Origin: an uncultured Pedobacter sp.
GTDB taxonomy: Bacteria > Bacteroidota > Bacteroidia > Sphingobacteriales > Sphingobacteriaceae
Assembly (NCBI GenBank): GCA_946478755.1
Contig: CAMLDJ010000277.1
Location: 1-7,237 of the forward strand
Direction of reading: 5' to 3'
Length of the DNA: 7,237 nt
The notes beneath the pieces are model-generated. The model was not told the DNA's origin. It saw nothing but the letters and a program-made list of their open reading frames with translations, and ran no database searches. Made by a program: the position numbers and the translations under genes. Shown here piece by piece: positions 1 through 5,311 of the stretch; position 1 is the stretch's first letter; every line of letters begins with the position of its first letter.

Positions 1-1485
1 CTTTGGTCATTAGGCAACGAGCTTCAGGGTGATTTTGCCTGGTTGGGACAGTTGCTGCAAACTTTAAAGGCAAAGGACAGGCGCCACTTGTATACCACCA
101 CTACCTTTACGTTTCAGAAGGACCATGGCCGATGGCCTGAGCCGGGAGATGAATTTTTTATTACACAGTATACAAAAAAAGGTTGGGTGAGGGGACAGGG
201 GATATTTAACAGTTATGCGCCAAATTTCTCCACGGATTATACCCGCGCTATTGATAGCCTGCCCGTGCCCTCCATTACGCATGAGATCGGACAGTACTCT
301 GTATATCCAAACCTGCAGGAAGTACCTAAATACACCGGTGTGCTGGAACCGGTAAATTTTAAAGCCATCAGCAAGGACCTGCAAAGAAAGGATATGCTTC
401 AGCTGGCCCGGCAGTTTACCCTTGCCAGCGGGAAGTTCTCGGCTAATTTGTATAAGGAAGAAATCGAACGTGCCTTGAAAACGAGAGGTTTAACCGGCTT
501 TCAGCTGCTCGATCTCCACGACTTTCCCGGGCAGGGTACAGCTTTGGTCGGTATCCTGGATGCCTTTTGGGACAGCAAGGGTTTGGTCAGCCCTGAAGAG
601 CACCGTACTTATACTGCTCCGGTTGTGCCTTTACTCAGGTTCGAAAAAGCCAGTTATACCAATGCCGAAATTTTTGAGGCTGATGCGGAGATTGCCAACT
701 TCAGCGATCGGGTGCTGCAAAACGCCAGGCCTGTATGGACTGCAAAAAACGATAAGGGAGAAGTGCTGTTTAGGGGCGAACTGCCGGCAAAGAATATCCA
801 GCTCGGCAACGGCATTAGCCTGGGTAGGATCAACTTTAATCTGAAAGACCTTAAAAAAGCAGCCAGGCTGACAATTGAGTTTCAGCTTAAAGATAGCCAG
901 GTGAGGAACAAGTGGAGCATCTGGGTTTATCCCGGGCAGGTTAAGACAGGAAACACAACTGTGGTGTTCACAGCTTCCCTGAAGGATGCGATGCGGTATC
1001 TGAATGAGGGAAGGAAGGTGCTGCTTAATCCGGATACCGCCAATTTGAATGGTGTTCAAGGGCGGTTCGCACCGGTATTCTGGAGCCCGGTCCATTTTCC
1101 TAATCAGCCGGGCACAATGGGTATATTGTGCGATCCGGATCATGCGGCCCTGGCTGATTTTCCTACAGATTTTTACAGCAACTGGCAGTGGTGGGACCTG
1201 ATCACGGCTTCCAAAACGATGATCCTGGATTCACTCCCGCCCATTAATCCTTTGGTAAGGGTGATCGATAATTTTTACAAGAACAGAAAAATGGCAAGTA
1301 TCATTGAGGCAAAGGTCGGTAAGGGCCAGCTTGTTCTTTGTTCAATGGACATCTCTAATCACCTGGAAAAAAGACCTGCGGCAAGACAACTGAGGTTTAG
1401 TCTGGAACAATATATGGCCGGTCCTAAGTTTAATCCTGCGGTGACTTTGACTGAAGGACAGCTGGGACAATTGATAAAAAAATAA
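1..1485 (+). CDS. Glycoside hydrolase family 2 exo-glycosidase (beta-galactosidase-like), 5' end cut by window edge
   Basis: The reading frame is open from base 1, so the N-terminal half lies outside the window; 494 residues are visible. The first residues read LWSLGNE, the GH2 acid/base motif, with the catalytic Glu at visible residue 7 (bases 19-21). The likely nucleophile is the Glu of ITHEIGQY at visible residue 95 (bases 283-285). A gap of 88 residues is normal for GH2. After the barrel come a beta-sandwich-like stretch (about 212-312) and a C-terminal alpha/beta region (about 320-475, with AMRYLNEGRKVLL and KGQLVLCSMD) resembling the amidotransferase-like domain that ends some Bacteroidota GH2 proteins; I see no amidotransferase catalytic triad. 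GH2 enzymes remove beta-linked galactose, glucuronate, mannose and other sugars from non-reducing ends. The exact sugar is not readable here. The protein is probably exported, but its signal is off-window. It is followed 30 bases later by the GH88 gene and is probably in the same operon. Confidence 0.92.
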   Translation, partial: LWSLGNELQGDFAWLGQLLQTLKAKDRRHLYTTTTFTFQKDHGRWPEPGDEFFITQYTKKGWVRGQGIFNSYAPNFSTDYTRAIDSLPVPSITHEIGQYSVYPNLQEVPKYTGVLEPVNFKAISKDLQRKDMLQLARQFTLASGKFSANLYKEEIERALKTRGLTGFQLLDLHDFPGQGTALVGILDAFWDSKGLVSPEEHRTYTAPVVPLLRFEKASYTNAEIFEADAEIANFSDRVLQNARPVWTAKNDKGEVLFRGELPAKNIQLGNGISLGRINFNLKDLKKAARLTIEFQLKDSQVRNKWSIWVYPGQVKTGNTTVVFTASLKDAMRYLNEGRKVLLNPDTANLNGVQGRFAPVFWSPVHFPNQPGTMGILCDPDHAALADFPTDFYSNWQWWDLITASKTMILDSLPPINPLVRVIDNFYKNRKMASIIEAKVGKGQLVLCSMDISNHLEKRPAARQLRFSLEQYMAGPKFNPAVTLTEGQLGQLIKK

Positions 1486-1515
1486 CGGAATTGAATGTAA
1501 TTTAAATTGATTTTG

Positions 1516-2721
1516 ATGGGTTATAATTTCTTTAAGCTCTGTACACTATTGCTGGTTACCTCGGCGCTTTCCGTAAATGGGCAGCACCGGTTAAAACCAA
1601 ATAACAGCTTGCTCCGGGTTGTGACAAAAAGCATTAACGAATCTGCATTACAATATCGATTAATGGTAAAGCAGCTACCTCCGGGCCGTTTCCCTGTTAC
1701 TTATTATAGCGGGACAAAAAAGCTGCTGACGAGCAGTTCTGAGCCTTGGGTTGGTGGTTTTTATCCGGGAGGGTTACTCTATCTGTATGAAAGTACCGGA
1801 GACACCGTTTTATACCAGGAGGCCCTGCGAAAACTGACTGAGCTGGAAAAAGAACAGTATAACAAGACCACACATGACCTGGGTTTTATGATGTACTGTT
1901 CTTTTGGCAATGCCAACCGTCTTTTCCCAAAACCGGAATACAGGCAAGTCATTATCAATAGCGCGAAATCGCTTTCCAGCCGCTTCGATGAAAAAGTTGG
2001 CTGTATCCGTTCATGGGATTCTGACGCGGCCAGGTTTATGGTCATTATTGACAATATGGTTAATCTGGAGCTGCTGTTTGCGGCAACAAGGATGACTGGC
2101 GATTCTACTTATTATAAGATCGCGGTAAAACATGCCAACACTACTATGAAGCATCATTACCGGGCAGATTACAGTTCCCATCACCTGGTGATCTATGATC
2201 CGCAAACAGGTGATGTTTCTAAGAAACAAACGGTTCAGGGGGCGGCAGATACATCGGCCTGGTCCAGGGGACAGGCCTGGGGCTTATATGGTTATACCGT
2301 TATGTATCGCGAGACAAAAGACAGGGAGTACCTGGACATGGCCAATCATATTGCTCAGTTCATCCTGAAACATCCAAATCTCCCCACGGATAAAATCCCT
2401 TACTGGGATTTCAATGCGCCGGGCATCCCTAATGCGCCAAGGGACGTGTCGGCAGGTGCTGTGATCTGCTCTGCATTAATCGAACTGGCCCAATTTGCAT
2501 CGTCGAGGCTATCAAAAACCTATTTTAAAGCGGCCGAAACGATGCTCAGGTCTTTGTCTGCTCCGGCATACCGTGCTGCCCCGGGTACCAATGGTGGTTT
2601 TCTCTTGAAGCATGGTGTTGGCAATTATCCGAAAAATGCAGATATCGATGTTCCTCTTATTTATGCTGATTATTATTACATAGAGGCCCTGACAAGGTAC
2701 CAGCGCCTGCAACAGTTATGA
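1516..2721 (+). CDS. Glycoside hydrolase family 88 unsaturated glucuronyl hydrolase, exported
   Basis: GH88 enzymes hydrate the 4,5-unsaturated uronic acid left at the non-reducing end by polysaccharide lyases and so release it from the oligosaccharide. The 401-residue length fits the family's single (alpha/alpha)6 barrel. Both catalytic Asp are visible: Asp121 in HDLGF and Asp179 in VIIDNMVNLELL. Their 58-residue spacing is close to that of Asp88 and Asp149 in the Bacillus GL1 enzyme. The family signatures SAWSRGQAWGLYG (about 247-259) and DVPLIYADYYYIEAL (about 378-392) are also present. I chose the ATG at 1516 over the in-frame TTG codons at 1507 and 1513, because it begins a compact signal peptide (MGYNFFKLCTLLLVTSALSVNG, cleaved before Gln23). 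No lipobox follows, so a periplasmic location is likely. There is no Shine-Dalgarno, only A/T-rich sequence upstream. The gene overlaps the PL8 start by 4 bases. Confidence 0.95.
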   Translation: MGYNFFKLCTLLLVTSALSVNGQHRLKPNNSLLRVVTKSINESALQYRLMVKQLPPGRFPVTYYSGTKKLLTSSSEPWVGGFYPGGLLYLYESTGDTVLYQEALRKLTELEKEQYNKTTHDLGFMMYCSFGNANRLFPKPEYRQVIINSAKSLSSRFDEKVGCIRSWDSDAARFMVIIDNMVNLELLFAATRMTGDSTYYKIAVKHANTTMKHHYRADYSSHHLVIYDPQTGDVSKKQTVQGAADTSAWSRGQAWGLYGYTVMYRETKDREYLDMANHIAQFILKHPNLPTDKIPYWDFNAPGIPNAPRDVSAGAVICSALIELAQFASSRLSKTYFKAAETMLRSLSAPAYRAAPGTNGGFLLKHGVGNYPKNADIDVPLIYADYYYIEALTRYQRLQQL

Positions 2722-4733
2722 AAAAACGACTGCTTCCGATTTTCGCGGCACTGATGTTCCTGTATTGCGGAGCCAATGCACAAGCAGATACCGTCCTGAG
2801 CCGCTATAAACAATACTTGCTTAACACGGTAAAGCCAGAGGGCAACCTGAAGGAACTGATGACCACACTTAATGCAAAAGGGCAATGGCCGGATATCAAC
2901 TATCAGGATGCAGAGAAAGCCAACTGGAAAAATCTGCTGCATTTGAAAAGATTGCGGGATCTGGCTTTGGTTTGGGCAAGGCCGGGTTCTTTTTATTTCC
3001 AGGACCTAAAGTTGAGGAGCCTGATCCATTCCGGATTGAACCACTGGCTGGTGAAGCGGTATAAAAATTCTAACTGGTGGCACAATGAAATTGGTGTTCC
3101 GGGCTATATGAGAGATCTCATCATCCTGCTACGCGATGAACTGAATGCTGCCGAGCTAAAGGGGGCAATGGAAGTCCTGGGCCAACACCAGATCAGGGAA
3201 AATTGGGTAGGAGCAAATCTGACCTGGAGTGCGGACCTTGGCTTTCATTATGCCGCGCTCAACAATGACGCAAAGCGGATGGAATTTTGCCGTAACCTGA
3301 TTGTGAAAGAGATCAAAATTTCAACTGATGAGGGTGTTCAGCCGGATTTCAGTTTTCATCAGCATGGCCCACGCTTGCAGATGTATCAGTATGGTAGAGC
3401 TTTTTTATGGGAGAATGTACGGCTGGCCTGGGAGTTGCGAGGTACCACTCTGGCCTTTCCTGAGGAAAAGATCAGGATTCTGAATGGTTTTGTGCTAAAG
3501 GGCTGGCAGTGGATGGCCAGGGGGATACATACGGTGCCAGGAACGATGGACAGGTCGGCGAGCCGTCTGGATGCATTGAAGAGCGCTGACCTGGTCGGGC
3601 TTATTCCTTATTTTATCGCCCTGAGCCCTGAGCATAAAAATGAGTTTAATCGACTGCTTACAATACAAAGCGGTAAAGCGGCCTTGTCGGGACATCGCCA
3701 TTATCCTTATTCTGATTTTACGGTTCACCACAACAACGATTTTAGCTTCTTTTTAAAAACTATCTCCTCCCGTACGCTAGCCACTGAGTCGATCAACAAT
3801 GAGAACCTGAAAGGAAATCTGCTAAACAGCGGGGATGCTTACCTGATCAGCACTGGCAAAGAATACTTTAACCTGATGCCGGTCTGGGACTGGGCATATC
3901 TGCCCGGCGTAACTGCCTTTAACGGTGCATACAAGATCAACCGGCGGCCTTTTACGGGAGGCGTAAGTGACGGGGAAGCGGGTCTTACGGTAATGGATTA
4001 CCAGTTAGAGGATAAAGATAAGGGCAAAATGATCAGCGTCAGGAAGTTTTGGGCCATTGCTGGTAAGGAGGTGCTCTGCCTGATGGCGGGTATGCAGGGG
4101 ACGGGAATAACGGATGCCTATACCGCATTGGACCAATGCCGGTGGACCGGCGATGTAACCGTAAATGAGAAGGGAAATGTGCTTAGTGCAGGAACGCATG
4201 AGCTGGCGCGTGTTTCCTGGATCCATCATGCAGGATTTGCCTATATACCGTTAAAGCCTGTCGAAATGCAGGTTAAATTAGCTGATGTAACAGGTTCATG
4301 GAAGGAGATCAATGCCTCGGAAACGAATGCTCCTGTTACTGAGAAAGTCTTTTTACCAATTATCCGTCACCACAATCTTAAAGAAGAATCTGCCTCGGGT
4401 TATCTGCTCGTCGGTTGTAAGACGCCAAAGGAGGCAGCCAGGCTTGTTTCCAGTCGGGATTGGAAAGTGCTGCATAACGACCGGGAGCTACAGGCCGTTC
4501 AGCTAAAGGGAGGGGCCTTAATGGCTGCATTTTATCAGCCAGGAACACTGGATACGCAAACTGCTTTTGGTAAGCTGGCAACTGACAGTCCCTGTCTTGT
4601 CCTGCTCCGTAAAGGTGAGTTGTGGCTTAGCAATCCTGCAGGGTTGGCGATCAGGATTAGCCTTAAGTTAAATCAGAAGCAATATAAAGTTGACTTGCCG
4701 GGAGATGGCAGCGCCGTAAAGCTGGATATTTAA
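2718..4733 (+). CDS. Polysaccharide lyase family 8 (hyaluronate / chondroitin AC / xanthan lyase family), exported
   Basis: PL8 lyases cleave uronic-acid-containing polysaccharides by beta-elimination. The 671-residue protein has the expected order: signal peptide (1-22, ending ANAQ), alpha-toroid domain (about 25-330), central beta-sandwich (about 335-580) and a smaller C-terminal beta domain (about 580-671). The catalytic set is intact: Asn167 in VGANLTW, His216 in HQHGPRL, Tyr225 in MYQYG, and Arg279/Arg283 in MDRSASR. As I recall the pneumococcal hyaluronate lyase (Asn349, His399, Tyr408, Arg462, Arg466), the His-Tyr and Tyr-Arg spacings are identical and Asn-His differs by one. An aromatic patch NWW (119-121) and the ESINNENLKG motif (357-366) are also typical. 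The length is near chondroitinase AC and well below chondroitinase ABC. The start ATG overlaps the GH88 stop (ATGA), which suggests translational coupling. Cys17 is preceded by Tyr, a poor lipobox. The family is secure; the polymer is not. Confidence 0.95.
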   Translation: MKKRLLPIFAALMFLYCGANAQADTVLSRYKQYLLNTVKPEGNLKELMTTLNAKGQWPDINYQDAEKANWKNLLHLKRLRDLALVWARPGSFYFQDLKLRSLIHSGLNHWLVKRYKNSNWWHNEIGVPGYMRDLIILLRDELNAAELKGAMEVLGQHQIRENWVGANLTWSADLGFHYAALNNDAKRMEFCRNLIVKEIKISTDEGVQPDFSFHQHGPRLQMYQYGRAFLWENVRLAWELRGTTLAFPEEKIRILNGFVLKGWQWMARGIHTVPGTMDRSASRLDALKSADLVGLIPYFIALSPEHKNEFNRLLTIQSGKAALSGHRHYPYSDFTVHHNNDFSFFLKTISSRTLATESINNENLKGNLLNSGDAYLISTGKEYFNLMPVWDWAYLPGVTAFNGAYKINRRPFTGGVSDGEAGLTVMDYQLEDKDKGKMISVRKFWAIAGKEVLCLMAGMQGTGITDAYTALDQCRWTGDVTVNEKGNVLSAGTHELARVSWIHHAGFAYIPLKPVEMQVKLADVTGSWKEINASETNAPVTEKVFLPIIRHHNLKEESASGYLLVGCKTPKEAARLVSSRDWKVLHNDRELQAVQLKGGALMAAFYQPGTLDTQTAFGKLATDSPCLVLLRKGELWLSNPAGLAIRISLKLNQKQYKVDLPGDGSAVKLDI

Positions 4734-4740
4734 ACCAGCT
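4720..4740. terminator. Inverted repeat spanning the convergent stop codons, possible bidirectional transcript end
   Basis: AGCTGG (4720-4725) and CCAGCT (4735-4740) form a perfect 6-base-pair stem around a 9-base A/T loop. The loop contains both stop codons: TAA of the PL8 gene at 4731-4733, and TAA of the opposite-strand nucleotidase at 4732-4730. The + strand RNA could add three more pairs after one mismatch (4716-4718 with 4742-4744, including one G-U). No T-tract follows on either strand, so it is not a canonical intrinsic terminator. The function is inferred from position. Confidence 0.35.
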
Positions 4741-5269
4741 GTGCCTCCATCAAAGTCAATACTTCAGCCCAATTGTTTGCCCGTATATGATGATTGTGGA
4801 TGCTGTTGTGTCCGGCAGTGAACATGATGGGCTTGCCCTTGCAGGCATCCAGGTTCTTACAATGGTCGTCAATCAGATAATCGGTATGGACGATGCTCTT
4901 GTCTCCGCAGAAAATGATGTTTTTCCAGCTGATAAAAGGAAAATGCTCGGCCAGCCATTCTTTTTTTTCAAATAAGGAATGCGGGAATTCCATTGCTGCA
5001 GAAACAATGTATACTTCGTAAGTTTCGGTCAGCTTCCTCACTGCCTCTACAGCGCCTTCCATCACCGGAAGACCTCGAAAAAATCCCGGCGTCAGTACAA
5101 ACTTCATTAGCGCTTCCTTGTCCGGAAAGGCATCAAACTCCGTCACGCCCAGAAAAATTTCGGGCCCGAGTTTTACGCCGTAATCCCGCTCGTACCAGTT
5201 TAACCATTGGGTCTCGACGTCGGCCAAAACCCCATCCATGTCTATTCCAACTGTCTTTCTCATGTTCAT
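4730..5269 (-). CDS. 5'(3')-deoxyribonucleotidase (HAD superfamily, NT5C type)
   Basis: Members of this family dephosphorylate (deoxy)nucleoside monophosphates in the cytosol and help control nucleotide pools. The 179 residues carry all HAD motifs: motif I GIDMDGVLAD with nucleophile Asp10 and acid/base Asp12, motif II VSAAME with Ser90, motif III Lys124 in GDKS, and motif IV LIDDH with Asp134/Asp135. The segments PGFFRGLPVMEGAVEAV (61-77), PIMFTAGHN (147-155) and NNWAEVL (165-171) resemble the human mitochondrial deoxyribonucleotidase in the same order, which favours the NT5C group over generic HAD phosphatases. There is no signal peptide. Two in-frame ATGs (5269 and 5263) are both possible; the first is preceded by AATAATAAA, A-rich as in many Bacteroidota starts, and the second would shorten the protein by two residues. 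It follows dxs by 42 bases on the same strand. Its stop overlaps the convergent PL8 stop. The true physiological substrate is not shown. Confidence 0.9.
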   Translation of the reverse strand: MNMRKTVGIDMDGVLADVETQWLNWYERDYGVKLGPEIFLGVTEFDAFPDKEALMKFVLTPGFFRGLPVMEGAVEAVRKLTETYEVYIVSAAMEFPHSLFEKKEWLAEHFPFISWKNIIFCGDKSIVHTDYLIDDHCKNLDACKGKPIMFTAGHNSIHNHHIRANNWAEVLTLMEAQLV

Positions 5270-5282
5270 TTTATTATTGGCT

Positions 5283-5302
5283 AGGATTAAAATCCTCAGA
5301 GG
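5283..5302. repeat. Overlapping short palindromes in the dxs-nucleotidase gap
   Basis: Within the 42-base gap between dxs and the nucleotidase gene, AGGATTAAAATCCT (5283-5296) is a near-perfect palindrome with 6-base arms around AA. CCTCAGAGG (5294-5302) is a second palindrome sharing three bases with it. Such a site could be a weak hairpin at the end of dxs or an operator before the nucleotidase. No T-tract and no Bacteroidota-type promoter (TAnnTTTG) is seen beside it. Arms this short can arise by chance in A/T-rich spacers. Confidence 0.3.
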
Positions 5303-5311
5303 TTTGCTTTC

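Noticed and set aside
43..45. TTG at 43 as the start of the first gene
   Set aside because: The frame is open to base 1 and the codons before it encode the GH2 acid/base motif SLGNE, so the gene begins upstream of the window.
631..1143. 170-codon open frame on the - strand inside the GH2 gene
   Set aside because: It lies fully antisense to a well-supported enzyme, and its translation has no recognisable motif, so it is a shadow frame. The other antisense and out-of-frame open frames were set aside for the same reason.
1507..1515. TTG codons at 1507 and 1513 as GH88 starts
   Set aside because: The ATG at 1516 is in frame and directly precedes a normal signal peptide; the upstream codons add only Met-Ile-Leu.
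1486..1515. Promoter between GH2 and GH88
   Set aside because: The gap is A/T-rich with TAATTTAA, but this misses the TAnnTTTG consensus at the last two positions and has no TTG at a suitable -33 distance within the gap.
2754..2780. Lipoprotein signal on PL8 (Cys17)
   Set aside because: The residue before Cys is Tyr (FLYCG), which does not fit a lipobox, whereas ANAQ is a good signal peptidase I site.
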